In this document: piece by piece, positions 9,609-18,323 of the stretch
Layout: the number at the start of each line of letters is the position of its first letter
Position numbering within the stretch: position 1 is the stretch's first letter
DNA from: Dyadobacter fermentans DSM 18053
Lineage (GTDB): Bacteria > Bacteroidota > Bacteroidia > Cytophagales > Spirosomataceae
Direction of reading: 5' to 3'
NCBI RefSeq assembly: GCF_000023125.1
Contig: NC_013037.1
Coordinates: forward strand, 744,001 to 808,000
Length of the DNA stretch: 64,000 nucleotides
Notes under the pieces: generated by a model
Seen by the model: the letters and a program-made list of their open reading frames with translations, nothing else
Told to the model about the DNA's origin: nothing
Databases searched by the model: none
Made by a program: the position numbers and the translations under genes

Positions 9609-10012
9609 TGCTCGGAGATCGATCACCTGCTCGTCCGACGCGATCACCGAGTCGAGCGTCAGGCCCTGTGCCCGCAAATGGGTGTCGAGGGCGGTATCGA
9701 TGCTAATGCTGGTGAGCAAATTCTGGTCGCCTTCCCCGCGCCGCGGGTCCACGTTGGTCTGGTGGATCAGTTCGCGGATGGTCGAAATCCCGTCGCCGAA
9801 CACAGATGCCGGTGTACGTTTGGCCGCGGCTTTCAGCCCGGTGGCCTTTGCAAACTCGGCATGGCCATTTGCAGCCGTTCATAAAATCCGTCAATGCGGT
9901 GGGTAGGTAACTCTTCAAATTCGCCCAGGTCCAGCGTTGCGACCACTAATTTGTACTTGCGGGTTGACCAGACATTTGGTCCGCGCATACAGCGTATTTC
10001 TACTATTTCCAT
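9609..10012 (-). pseudogene. cphA: Decayed cyanophycin synthetase (internal deletion and frameshift)
   Basis: From the ATG at 10012 about 59 residues match the start of cyanophycin synthetase: MEIVEIRCMRGPNVWS, then LVVATLDLGEFEELPT and the IDGFYERL motif. The frame then hits a stop at 9833-9835. In a shifted frame directly behind it, similarity resumes inside the ATP-grasp domain: RTPASVFGDGISTIRELI, then DPRRGEGDQNLLTSISID and a final DEQVIDLRA block. In an intact enzyme about 230 residues lie between these two blocks, and all of the C-terminal Mur-ligase half should follow; none of it is present before glgX. The gene has therefore lost most of its length. No replacement copy is visible. 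The stretch 9418-9608 is open in one minus-strand frame, but its product was not recognised. Confidence 0.8.
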
Positions 10013-10265
10013 CGTGCGTTTGCTCTTGGAGCATTTTGTAAACCGCGTTTTTTGATTGAGCGGGTAAAAAGTCGGATCAGCATAATAATAATTGTACCAA
10101 CAGCTGCCCGGTGCGGATTGCCGTGATGCCGGGCGTGTCGGGAAATTTGGGTTTTATCAATATGTATTTGAATGATAAGCAGTTAGTATGCGACGTATGG
10201 TTTAGGCTATTCCCCAAACCGCAGGTCAATTGAGGAAGTGTTTACACGGACTCACCGCCCGCAGC

Positions 10266-10406
10266 TGCCTTACGGACCTGGGTGGTACGGGCTGCCTTAT
10301 CGCCGTGGACCGGCTGGGGAACACGGAAATGACCGCCAACTGCGCGACCATGCCGAGGGGATGGAAAAGCAATGATGGCCGGCAGGGCGCGGCCATCAGG
10401 ATGTGA
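10266..10406 (+). pseudogene. Probable remnant of isoaspartyl peptidase/asparaginase C-terminus
   Basis: A plus-strand frame ending at the TGA at 10404-10406 reads LGGTGCLIAVDRLGNTEM and then MPRGW followed by NDGRQGAAIR. This resembles the C-terminal signature of plant-type asparaginase/isoaspartyl peptidase, where a GG(S/D)GGLIAVD strand is followed by a G-M-Y-R-G/A turn. The catalytic Thr region and everything N-terminal to it are missing and no start codon fits. Isoaspartyl peptidase completes cyanophycin breakdown and often sits beside cphA, whose remains lie 250 bases away on the opposite strand. The match is short and judged by eye. Confidence 0.45.
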
Positions 10407-10418
10407 ACAGGCAGCCGG

Positions 10419-10811
10419 TCATACCTCGCGCCCCGGATCGGCCACGTGGCCCGCAGACTGCTCGTGCGACGGATGCTTGGAGGTAAGCAACCCGGCAGAA
10501 ACTTCGAAAAGCCCCATGATCAGCTGAGGCAGAAAAACCTCATCGGCAAAGCCGAACAGCCACGGCGATGAAGCCAGGAATGCCCCCGAAAATACGTCGA
10601 TGGTTAAATGCACGCGCATAGGAATGCTGCGCACCATCCCACCTTCATAATCGGTAAAAAGCGACAGCAGCAGGGCGGTAAGGCCCACAATGATCATGAT
10701 CCAGGTGGCGGGAACCGATTCCTTGAAACCGAAGATCCAGGGAGACGCCATGAAAAAGAAGCCGGCGAGATAGTCGATCCGTGCGTGAGTCCTTGTGTTG
10801 ATGATTTTCAT
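10419..10811 (-). CDS. SPW-repeat integral membrane protein
   Basis: 130 residues when started at MKIINTRTHARID, which gives the typical N-terminus of the family; an upstream extension of 34 residues is possible but unlikely. The signature appears twice, as ASPWIFGFKE at about 22-31 and SSPWLFGFAD at about 81-90, each next to a hydrophobic helix. Four membrane segments are predicted by eye in all. The C-terminal tail is short, hydrophilic and rich in His. The function of SPW-repeat proteins is unknown. The gene stands alone between two stretches of decayed sequence. Confidence 0.82.
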   Translation of the reverse strand: MKIINTRTHARIDYLAGFFFMASPWIFGFKESVPATWIMIIVGLTALLLSLFTDYEGGMVRSIPMRVHLTIDVFSGAFLASSPWLFGFADEVFLPQLIMGLFEVSAGLLTSKHPSHEQSAGHVADPGREV

Positions 10812-10828
10812 TTTGACTAAAAATTTGA

Positions 10829-10990
10829 GGTACAAGAAAATTTGCGCCGCCCCTTCAAAAGCTGTTCCAGCGCACGGACGCCAAAGCAACTGGTCGGGGA
10901 GCGCTGCTGGCACGATTATTAGAGATCGCCCGGCGCACGGCGGTGATTCCGCTCTGCAAGCTGTCCCATAACAGTCCTAAGGTGATTTGA
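10829..10990 (+). pseudogene. Unrecognised 3' end of a decayed gene
   Basis: A plus-strand frame of about 53 codons without any usable start codon ends in TGA at 10988-10990. It has protein-like composition (for example ALLARLLEIARRTAVIPLC) and the third-position GC bias of its neighbours. A strong terminator follows 25 bases later although no intact plus-strand gene precedes it. This fits the tail of a gene whose front was lost. No family was recognised, and chance remains possible. Confidence 0.25.
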
Positions 10991-11015
10991 TGTTGGAGTT
11001 CGTTTCAGAAATGGA

Positions 11016-11050
11016 CAGGCTCCGGGCACTACCCGGAGCCTGTTTTGTTT
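11016..11050 (+). terminator. Rho-independent terminator without an intact upstream gene
   Basis: A perfect 11-bp stem (CAGGCTCCGGG with CCCGGAGCCTG) around a five-base loop is followed by TTTTGTTTT. It is oriented for plus-strand transcription. The only candidate gene before it is the open remnant ending at 10990. Confidence 0.85.
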
Positions 11051-11082
11051 TAGCGCCAATCCTTCTTCCGTACCAGTTTGTA

Positions 11083-11090
11083 TATATTTG
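11083..11090 (+). promoter_or_regulatory. Putative minus-7 box of the GH43 gene
   Basis: TATATTTG fits the Bacteroidota TAnnTTTG consensus and lies 33 bases before the start codon. A minus-33 TTG is not obvious at the right distance. Confidence 0.45.
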
Positions 11091-11123
11091 GGCACTTAAA
11101 CAGCATTTAGATTCAGATTTTTT

Positions 11124-12611
11124 ATGAAGAGATTGTGTATTGTACTGTTCCTGTTGACATTATACCAAACTGTAAATGCCCAGCGTGCGGTCGTCCGCGG
11201 CGATTTCGCCGACCCGTCGGTGATCAAGGTGGGCGATACTTACTATTCCGCCGCAACCAGCTCCAACTGGGCGCCTGCATTCCCGCTGATGAAATCGAAG
11301 GACCTTCGGAACTGGGAACAGATCGGCGCCATTTTTCCCGACCTCACCACCTGGGCCGATTACTACTACTGGGCACCCGAACTGAATTACGATAATGGAA
11401 AGGTGTACGTGTATTACACTGCGCACAAAAAAGGCGGCAACCTGTGCGTCGGCGTTGCCAGTGCCGATCGGCCGGAAGGCCCTTACAAAGACCACGGCCC
11501 GCTGGTATGCGAGGCAGCAGGCTCTATCGACGGCTTCCCCATGCGCGACGAGCAGGGCAAGTTGCACCTGATCTGGAAGGAGGACGGCAACAGCATCGGA
11601 AAGCCGACGCCGATCTGGATACAGCCGATGAATGAAGAACGGACCGCGCTGACCGGCGAAAAAAAGGAGCTTTTCCGCAACGACGCGCCCTGGGAAGCTA
11701 ATCTCGTGGAAGGTGTGGCTGTGGTGAAAAACAATGGCTATTTCTTCGCGATTTACGCGGCTGCGGGCTGCTGCGGACCTGGCTGCACCTATGCAACGGG
11801 CGTTGCACGCGCGAAAAACCTGCTGGGGCCGTGGGAGAAGTTTGCCAGCAACCCGATCCTCACCGCCGAGGGCGATTGGATGTGCCCCGGCCACGGAACC
11901 GCGGTAACGCACAATGGCAAAAATTACCTGATGTACCACGCCTACGACAAGGCATCCAACAAATACACAGGCCGGCAGGCGCTCATCCGGGGCTTCGAGT
12001 TCACGCCCGACAACTGGCTCCGCTTCACCAACGAATACATTACCCCCGCCGACACCCGCACCGCCTACACCGTCAGCGATCGTTTCGATAAGCCGGAACT
12101 GGACGTGCAATGGAGCTGGTCGGTGTTCAATAAACCATCCGTGCAGATCGGCAACGGCCAGTTAGGCATTAAGCTGAAAAACGAGCGGGAAGTATTTATC
12201 GCCCGGAAAATCGACAGCCCTGCGCACGAAACCACGGTGGAAATTATCCCAGCGCGAGCCGCCCTGGCCGGCGTAGGGCTCATCGGCGACGACCAAAACC
12301 TGATTTATGCTGCCGCCACGCAGGATAGCATCCAGGTTGCAATGCTCAAAAAGGGCGTCAGCAGCAGCCTGGGCAAGTTTCCCCTGGCGGCCAAAGGGAA
12401 GCGTGTGTTTTTGAAAATGCTGGTTAAAAACAATACTGCCATCAGTTTCCAGTACAGCCTGAACGGAAAGACATTTATTTCCCTGAACATCCCGGCTACG
12501 GATATCAGCTATCTCCCGCCATGGGACCGCGCCGTGCGTGCGGGCATCATTGCCAAAGGGCGGGCGGGAGATGAAGCAACAGTGGAAGGATTTGTATTTC
12601 AAAGCAAATAA
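11124..12611 (+). CDS. Secreted GH43-family glycoside hydrolase
   Basis: 495 residues with a signal peptide ending at about residue 19 (TVNA). The five-bladed propeller carries FADPSVIKVGDTYY with the catalytic base Asp30, WAPELNYDNGKVYVYYT near 83-99, SIDGFPM with the pKa-modulating Asp136, and NLVEGVAVV with the general acid Glu196. A conserved HGTAV and a K-N-Y-L-M-Y-H motif follow. The last 170 residues, about 325-495, look like a concanavalin-type beta-sandwich with SDRFDKPELDVQWSW at its start. Family members release arabinose or xylose from arabinoxylan, arabinan or similar glycans; the substrate cannot be chosen from sequence. The stop codon directly abuts the stop of the convergent dipeptidase gene. 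Confidence 0.9.
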   Translation: MKRLCIVLFLLTLYQTVNAQRAVVRGDFADPSVIKVGDTYYSAATSSNWAPAFPLMKSKDLRNWEQIGAIFPDLTTWADYYYWAPELNYDNGKVYVYYTAHKKGGNLCVGVASADRPEGPYKDHGPLVCEAAGSIDGFPMRDEQGKLHLIWKEDGNSIGKPTPIWIQPMNEERTALTGEKKELFRNDAPWEANLVEGVAVVKNNGYFFAIYAAAGCCGPGCTYATGVARAKNLLGPWEKFASNPILTAEGDWMCPGHGTAVTHNGKNYLMYHAYDKASNKYTGRQALIRGFEFTPDNWLRFTNEYITPADTRTAYTVSDRFDKPELDVQWSWSVFNKPSVQIGNGQLGIKLKNEREVFIARKIDSPAHETTVEIIPARAALAGVGLIGDDQNLIYAAATQDSIQVAMLKKGVSSSLGKFPLAAKGKRVFLKMLVKNNTAISFQYSLNGKTFISLNIPATDISYLPPWDRAVRAGIIAKGRAGDEATVEGFVFQSK

Positions 12612-13871
12612 TCACTTGCCTTCCGTCACTTGCCGGATCACGCGCAGCCAGTTCAGACCAAGGATCTTTTTGATCCGCTGATCGCTGTAACCGAGTTTTT
12701 GCAGCGCGATGGTGATCTGCGGATAGTCGCTGATGTCTTTGATTTCGCGGGGCAGCTCGGGGCCGCCGTCCAGGTCGGAGCCGAGGGCGATATGATCCTC
12801 GCCGACCAATTTTACGCCGTAGTCGATCACGCGCGCGAGCTGGTCCACGTGCATCCAGTACTCATCGGGAATGGTCCCGTTGAATGTGAATGGCAGCTCG
12901 CGTGCAAATTCTTTATCCACATCCTCAATGCTTTGCGTGGTAACCTGCGAGCTCAGTATCCGCGGCGTTTTGGGCTGCGGATCGGGCTGGACCTTTACCG
13001 GATTGTTCGGCTTCTGCCACGCCCAGTATTTGGGGTTATTGAAAAGGCTGCCGAAATGGACGCCTATCACGCCTCCCTTGGCCGCAATGGCTTTGGCCGC
13101 TTCGTCGGAAATGCAGCGCGGGTGGTCCACAATGCTGTAAAAACCGCCGTGGCTGTATATGACCGGATGCCGGCTGGCCGCTACCGATTGCAAAATGGCG
13201 TCGTTGGAAGCGTGGGCCACATTAATCACCATTCCCAGCCGGTTCATTTCGCGGATCACCGCCTTGCCGTGCTCGTTGATACCGCCCCAGGTGTATACAT
13301 CATTGCAGGCATCTATGAATGCATTGGTGGTACTGTGGGCGGTGAGCTGCATGGAGCGCAGGCCGAGCTTGTACAGTGCGCGCAGCAGGTCGAGGTCGCC
13401 GTGGAGGTCGTAGCCGCCTTCCAGATCGAGGAACGCCGCCATTTTGCCCTTTTTGTTAATCCTCTCAATGTCCGAAGCCGTAAGCGCGAGCTCGATCACC
13501 GCATTATTTTTCCTGATCTGGTCCAATGCGAGGTTGACGACGCGGAAGGTATTCTTTGTTTCAAATCTGCCCGGATAGTAATTCTCGGGCGTATACACCG
13601 AAAAAAACATCGCATCCAGGCCGCCCTCGCGCGCCCGGGGCAGGTCCACCGTCCCGTCCGGGTAGCGCTGGCCGATGTCGCTTTTCAGGATCAGTTCGCG
13701 GCTCATGACGTGCGTATGCCCGTCCATGACGAATGCATTGCGGTGCAACGCGGGCATGGGTTTGTCCGGTGCCGCCTTGTGGGCGTGATGTGGAATGAAC
13801 GATTGTATGGGTAAAACACTTCCGGCTGCCGGAAGGATGGCCAAGCGCTTAATAACGTCTCTGCGTTTCAT
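12612..13871 (-). CDS. Membrane dipeptidase (peptidase family M19), exported
   Basis: 419 residues. The N-terminus MKRRDVIKR plus a hydrophobic stretch resembles a Tat or Sec signal. The M19 barrel shows the bridging carboxylate in AFLDLEGGYDLHG, metal His residues in VINVAHASND and in VIYSHGGFYS, and the C-terminal IALGSDLDGG motif. The first metal motif reads DGHTH where the classical family has H-x-D, so one zinc ligand is changed; this variant may belong to a subgroup. Such enzymes cleave dipeptides, often with D-residues, in the periplasm. It lies 38 bases downstream of a Tat-exported protein gene and is probably co-transcribed with it. Confidence 0.88.
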   Translation of the reverse strand: MKRRDVIKRLAILPAAGSVLPIQSFIPHHAHKAAPDKPMPALHRNAFVMDGHTHVMSRELILKSDIGQRYPDGTVDLPRAREGGLDAMFFSVYTPENYYPGRFETKNTFRVVNLALDQIRKNNAVIELALTASDIERINKKGKMAAFLDLEGGYDLHGDLDLLRALYKLGLRSMQLTAHSTTNAFIDACNDVYTWGGINEHGKAVIREMNRLGMVINVAHASNDAILQSVAASRHPVIYSHGGFYSIVDHPRCISDEAAKAIAAKGGVIGVHFGSLFNNPKYWAWQKPNNPVKVQPDPQPKTPRILSSQVTTQSIEDVDKEFARELPFTFNGTIPDEYWMHVDQLARVIDYGVKLVGEDHIALGSDLDGGPELPREIKDISDYPQITIALQKLGYSDQRIKKILGLNWLRVIRQVTEGK

Positions 13872-13909
13872 GATTTGATTGATTCACTAAATATTTGATT
13901 CTGATGCCG

Positions 13910-15220
13910 CTATTCGGCAAATCCGCGCATATAAGGGACATTGGGCGGTCGTTCTCCCTTGCTGAATTGCGGCCCGCGCGCGGAGCGGTAGGTCATGTTC
14001 ATAAACGGCGTTTCAATGCGGCGCCCGACGGCCGAATATCGTCCGTTTTCCCAGTTGGATTCCATATTGTAGGCCACAATGCCCGTCGACAGCAGCAACC
14101 GCTCCGCCTCGAAAGGCTCTTTTCCGGTGACCATCATCTCGGTAATCCAATGCGGCTGGGAGTTGGAGGCGTGGTATTGTGCAAACGGGCCCGGCCAGCC
14201 GAGCATGGAAATCACCGTCGGTTTTTGCTGGCCTTCGATCTCGCCGGCGTAAGTCCAGCCGACACCCTGGGCTGAAAATACCGCCGCCTTAGTGCCGTCA
14301 TTGTATTCTACGATGCAGACATTGGGCCTTTCGATCGCCTGGAAGTGCCCCGGTTTGAGATCAAAGCTAGTGCGTACCGATTCGAGCAGCCTCGCCGCCC
14401 AGGGATTGCTCTCCGTCCATTTCCAGGTTTCGGGCCCGCGGATGCATTGCACGGACCTGACGCCCGTTTCACCGCCTTTTCGGCGCTCGACGAAGGCTTG
14501 GAGTACGTCCACGCAATGGAAAAGTGCGCCCTCGTCGGAAGCGCCTCCCACGACGATCGATGTTTTGATGGGCGTTTCCGTATCGATCTCGATTTCGGGT
14601 TTGCGGAAATAGGTTGGTATGGAGGAGCCGCCGGTTAAAGCAAACCCGAGCTCGCGGGATTTATCGAACATCCATTTGGCTTCGTCCCAGTTGTAGGAAA
14701 GATGTTTGTCGTTGAAAACCGGCACGGAACGCTTGCTTTGTTCAAATACGCGCACTACCTGCTGGTAAAGCCACCAGCGCGGCAGCATCCATTGTCCTTT
14801 GAGGTTGGTAGGATATTCCCCATGTTCGCCTACGATCACTACGCCGTCCACCGCAAGCTCCTTGCCGCCCAGCGTCACAGCCTCGCCCACAGTTTTGAAA
14901 ATCGGAATGTTCTTCGATTTGCATATTTTCTGGCCCAGGCCGCTTGTATCGAACTGATGAATGTAAACCGAGGCAACTTCCACGCGTGAGGGCATGTGTG
15001 CGCCTTGCCACCAGTAGCCGTCAAGCAGCTTGGTTACGATCCAGTCGGCATGCGACCGGGTGGCGCCCCAGTAGGTCACCAGGCAAGCAATGCGGGGCTT
15101 TTTGGGTGCGGGCGGCGGAACGGGGCCGGGCGCGAAGCCGGTCAATGCCGCCAAACCGGCCATGCCGGTCACCCCGATCATCTGGCGACGGGTCAGGGGA
15201 GAATCTTGGGAATTGGACAT
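13910..15220 (-). CDS. Tat-exported protein of unknown function
   Basis: 436 residues when started at MSNSQDSPLTRRQMIG, which places a twin-arginine signal (TRRQMIGVTGMAGLAAL) at the N-terminus. A frame extension of 68 codons upstream would bury that signal and was not used. The mature part begins with PRIACLVTYWGATRSHADW and contains GVVIVGEHGEYP and VVGGASDEGALFH, suggesting a Rossmann-like N-terminal half related to oxidoreductase-type proteins of the Gfo/Idh neighbourhood. No catalytic motif could be assigned. The M19 dipeptidase gene follows 38 bases downstream. The gene is divergent from the alpha/beta hydrolase gene, with 181 bases between the two starts. Confidence 0.75.
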   Translation of the reverse strand: MSNSQDSPLTRRQMIGVTGMAGLAALTGFAPGPVPPPAPKKPRIACLVTYWGATRSHADWIVTKLLDGYWWQGAHMPSRVEVASVYIHQFDTSGLGQKICKSKNIPIFKTVGEAVTLGGKELAVDGVVIVGEHGEYPTNLKGQWMLPRWWLYQQVVRVFEQSKRSVPVFNDKHLSYNWDEAKWMFDKSRELGFALTGGSSIPTYFRKPEIEIDTETPIKTSIVVGGASDEGALFHCVDVLQAFVERRKGGETGVRSVQCIRGPETWKWTESNPWAARLLESVRTSFDLKPGHFQAIERPNVCIVEYNDGTKAAVFSAQGVGWTYAGEIEGQQKPTVISMLGWPGPFAQYHASNSQPHWITEMMVTGKEPFEAERLLLSTGIVAYNMESNWENGRYSAVGRRIETPFMNMTYRSARGPQFSKGERPPNVPYMRGFAE

Positions 15221-15401
15221 TACTAGTTCAGGATTGAAGGTGTTTAGGAATGATCTCGGACGAGCCGGAAGCGATATCAGGTTCATAAGGACGCAATGCG
15301 GGCGGGTTACTGATAAATGCCCCCTTTTATTGGCGCAAACACACCCCGTATAGTTATCTTCCGTTAGCGAGATTTGCATCGTAACAAAAACCAATACACT
15401 C

Positions 15402-16334
15402 ATGAACAAGCAGATTCTCAACATCCTGGTACTCGCGGTAGCCTTATTCGCAGTATCCTGTCAGCAAAAACCCAAGGAAGAACAAAACGAGGCCTCCGGC
15501 GCAAAGGGTACAACCGCCGGCACTCCCGCCAAGCCGTCGCAAAGCGGCTATGCGGAGGTAAACGGTTTGAAAATGTATTACGAAGTTTATGGAAAGGGCA
15601 AGCCGATCGTGCTCGTCCATGGCTCGTTCATGAACATCCCGTCCAACTGGGCCCACATCATCCCGATGCTGGGCGACAGGCAGGTGATCGTCGCGGAAAT
15701 GCAGGCGCATGGCCGCACCCGCGACATTGCCCGCCCGCTGAGCTATGAGGGCATGGCCGACGATGTTTCGGGCCTGCTCAAACACCTGCGCGTGGACAGT
15801 GCCGATATACTTGGTTACAGCATGGGCGGCGGCGTCGCTTTCCAGCTCGCCATTCGCCATCCCGAGCAGGTGCGCAGGCTTGTGATCCTTTCGGGGACCT
15901 ATGCCCACGACGGCTGGTGGCCCGACGCCGAGGCTAGTTTCTCGACCATCACCGCGGATATGTTCAAAGGCACACCGATCCAGACGCAATTCGACAGCCT
16001 GGGCAACGATCCAGCCAAATTTCCCGATTTTATTAAAAAGGTGATTAGTATTGATTTGAAACCTTATGACTGGTCGAAAGACGCCAAAAACATTAAGGTA
16101 CCGTTGTTCATGGCTATCGGCGATGCCGACGGCGTCCGGTATGAGCACGCACTGGAACTCTTTCGTGCCAAAGGCGGCGGAAAAATGGGTGAAATGCATG
16201 GGTTGCCCAAATCGCGGCTTGCTATTCTGCCCGGCACCACGCACATTGGCATGATACAGCGGACCGACTGGCTCGTGCCGATGGTCACCGATTTTCTGGA
16301 TTCGGATCTCAATCCAACGCCGCCGATGATGTAA
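15402..16334 (+). CDS. Alpha/beta-hydrolase lipoprotein
   Basis: 310 residues. The signal peptide ends in the lipobox AVSC with Cys20 as lipidation site, followed by a charged linker to about residue 47. The hydrolase fold shows the oxyanion motif VLVHGSF at about 70-76, the nucleophile elbow LGYSMGGG with Ser140, an Asp in AIGDADGV and the catalytic His in GTTHIGMI near the end. The substrate is unknown; esterase or peptidase activity is possible. The gene is monocistronic and ends at a strong terminator. Confidence 0.88.
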   Translation: MNKQILNILVLAVALFAVSCQQKPKEEQNEASGAKGTTAGTPAKPSQSGYAEVNGLKMYYEVYGKGKPIVLVHGSFMNIPSNWAHIIPMLGDRQVIVAEMQAHGRTRDIARPLSYEGMADDVSGLLKHLRVDSADILGYSMGGGVAFQLAIRHPEQVRRLVILSGTYAHDGWWPDAEASFSTITADMFKGTPIQTQFDSLGNDPAKFPDFIKKVISIDLKPYDWSKDAKNIKVPLFMAIGDADGVRYEHALELFRAKGGGKMGEMHGLPKSRLAILPGTTHIGMIQRTDWLVPMVTDFLDSDLNPTPPMM

Positions 16335-16395
16335 TGTATGCGCCGGATGCGGTGACCCATTTCTTAAAACATTAGTCCATGCAACACGGACATGC

Positions 16396-16434
16396 CGCGG
16401 GCCGACGTTAGATACAACGCGGCCCGCGACTTTT
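16396..16434 (+). terminator. Rho-independent terminator after the alpha/beta-hydrolase gene
   Basis: A 9-bp GC-only stem (CGCGGGCCG with CGGCCCGCG) is extended by an inner CGTT/AACG stem across a single bulged A, with a six-base loop, then ACTTTT. It lies 61 bases after the stop codon and 25 bases before the next gene. Confidence 0.85.
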
Positions 16435-16459
16435 ACGGCTATATTACTTTTGAAACATT

Positions 16460-17254
16460 ATGCAGATACTTCCAGCAGCCACCTACCTCGGCGATAGCCT
16501 TACCACCCGCCGGGCGAACGGAATCCTGACGAGCGTAACGAGCTATTCGGAAGTAAATCTTCCCAACGTATCGCTGCACGCGCATGAAAATGCCCACGTG
16601 ACCACGCTGCTCGCGGGCGCTACCCTCGAAAAACGGCAACGCAGCGAATGTTACCGGCAGGCTGGGCAGGCGGTGTTTTTCCACGCCGGCGAACCGCATC
16701 AGAACAGCAACACACTGCCGGGCTCGCGCAATTTTAATATTGAGTTTACCACCGATTTTTTCCAAACCTATCACCTCGACCCGTCCGATATCGCCGGCGC
16801 TGTGAGCAATAACCCGCTCGCCGCACTGGTTTTTGTGAATGCCTACCGCGAGTCGTTGCATAACGATCCGATGGCCAACGATTCGGTTGCGATGGCCATT
16901 CTCAGCCTGCTCGATACGCGGACGAATGCCGGCAACCGTCCGCCCAAATGGGTCGGGCAGGTGACCGAGTTGCTTCATGACCGATGGAACGAGCAGGTGG
17001 GATTGGAGGAACTTTCAAAGGAAACCGGCGTGCATTCGGTAACCATCTCGAAGCACTTTCGGAGGTATTTCGCGTGTTCGCTGAGCGAATACATGCGAAA
17101 ACTTAAAGTATTAAATGCGCTTAGCCTGATCAAAAACACGTCCAATCAGCTCACGCACATTGCCTACGAGGCCGGATTTGCCGATCAGTCGCATTTCACG
17201 AGGGTGTTTAAGGAGGTTACCGGCTTTTTACCCAAACAATACCGGAATGTGTAG
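16460..17254 (+). CDS. AraC-family transcriptional regulator
   Basis: 264 residues. The N-terminal 150 residues resemble a cupin-like sensor domain, with LHAHENAHVTTLL and a FHAGEPHQN motif. The C-terminal two-helix-turn-helix DNA-binding domain spans about 175-264: GLEELSKETGVHSVTISKHF and then the family signature THIAYEAGFADQSHFTRVFK, ending with TGFLPKQYR. It starts 25 bases after a terminator, so it has its own promoter. The S41 peptidase gene follows on the same strand after 72 bases and may be a target, but this is inference. Confidence 0.92.
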   Translation: MQILPAATYLGDSLTTRRANGILTSVTSYSEVNLPNVSLHAHENAHVTTLLAGATLEKRQRSECYRQAGQAVFFHAGEPHQNSNTLPGSRNFNIEFTTDFFQTYHLDPSDIAGAVSNNPLAALVFVNAYRESLHNDPMANDSVAMAILSLLDTRTNAGNRPPKWVGQVTELLHDRWNEQVGLEELSKETGVHSVTISKHFRRYFACSLSEYMRKLKVLNALSLIKNTSNQLTHIAYEAGFADQSHFTRVFKEVTGFLPKQYRNV

Positions 17255-17326
17255 CAGGCTAATCTGATACAATTTTTAGTGGTTGATATGCGGGAGCTTT
17301 GTCCTGTAAACTAAAATCAACCCAGC

Positions 17327-18316
17327 ATGATATCAGCGATTCAGTCAGCCCGCCTCGGCCTGCGTACATTTCTTTTCCTTCTCGGCCTGCAATGCGCATT
17401 GGCCCAGGCGCCGTCAACCGGCGAAATCGACGTGGCCATTGCCAGTATGGCCCGAAGCATTGATACCGCCTATGTTTTCCCCGAAAAAGGGAAGCAGATA
17501 GCCGAGCATCTCACAGCGGAACACCGCCAGGGTAAGTTTTCCGGTGCCAAAAGCTGGAAGGAACTGGCCGATTCGGTTACGAAAAACCTGAAAGCATTCG
17601 CCCGCGACGGGCATTTGTATGTGGGCTACGACCCCAAGACCGTGGAGGCGCTGCAAAAACCTCCCGGCGCCGATAAGACAAATATGGAAGAAGGACACAA
17701 CTCTTTTTTTGAAGGAAAAGATGTGGCGGCACGGAATTTCGGCTTTCAGGAGGTGAAAATATTGGAAGGGAATGTCGGGTATATCCGGATTTCGGAGATC
17801 AATATTTCGAGCGGGAGCCTGCCGGTGCTATTTGCCGCAATGCGTTTTGTAGCCAATACCCGCGCGCTGGTGATCGACCTGCAAAACAACGGGGGAGGCG
17901 GCAGCAATGTGGGCAATGTCATGGAGAGTTTTTTTCTTCCGAAAGAGACCCCTTTGCTGGATTTCAAAACGAGGAACGGCAGCAGCCAAATGGAAAAAAC
18001 GGTGGCCTGGCTGCTCGAACCGCGGTATGAAAAGCCCCTGTTTGTGCTGGTAAACCGCGGCACGGCGTCGGCCGCCGAAGCCTTTGCATTTGCGCTGCAA
18101 AAGCATGGCCGGGCGAAGGTAGTCGGGCAGCAGTCGGCCGGCGGGGCGTTTATGAACTCGTGGTACCCGGTAAACCAGCACCTCTATATTTCCGTCTCAA
18201 CAGGCGCGCCTACATGGCCGGGCACGAATCTCACCTGGGAAACAACCGGCGTCCAGCCCGACCACACCGTGCAGCAGGGCGGCGAACTGGCCGCCGTGGC
18301 GGAATTGCTGAGGTGA
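17327..18316 (+). CDS. S41-family (tail-specific) serine peptidase, secreted
   Basis: 329 residues with a signal peptide of about 26 residues ending in LAQA. An N-terminal helical part (30-110) precedes the catalytic domain, with GYIRISEINI, the strand ALVIDLQNNGGG, and the nucleophile in NRGTASAAE (Ser248), followed by VVGQQSAGGAF. No PDZ domain is seen between the helical and catalytic parts, as in the IRBP-like subgroup common in Bacteroidota. It probably acts in the periplasm or outside the cell on unknown peptides. Its end faces the end of the large SGNH/dehydrogenase gene, with seven bases between the stops. Confidence 0.87.
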   Translation: MISAIQSARLGLRTFLFLLGLQCALAQAPSTGEIDVAIASMARSIDTAYVFPEKGKQIAEHLTAEHRQGKFSGAKSWKELADSVTKNLKAFARDGHLYVGYDPKTVEALQKPPGADKTNMEEGHNSFFEGKDVAARNFGFQEVKILEGNVGYIRISEINISSGSLPVLFAAMRFVANTRALVIDLQNNGGGGSNVGNVMESFFLPKETPLLDFKTRNGSSQMEKTVAWLLEPRYEKPLFVLVNRGTASAAEAFAFALQKHGRAKVVGQQSAGGAFMNSWYPVNQHLYISVSTGAPTWPGTNLTWETTGVQPDHTVQQGGELAAVAELLR

Positions 18317-18323
18317 ATGCTAC

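Noticed and set aside
9432..9918. Three or more overlapping small ORFs on both strands between glgX and the SPW gene
   Set aside because: Only the minus-strand frames with cyanophycin-synthetase similarity make sense; the others have no protein-like features.
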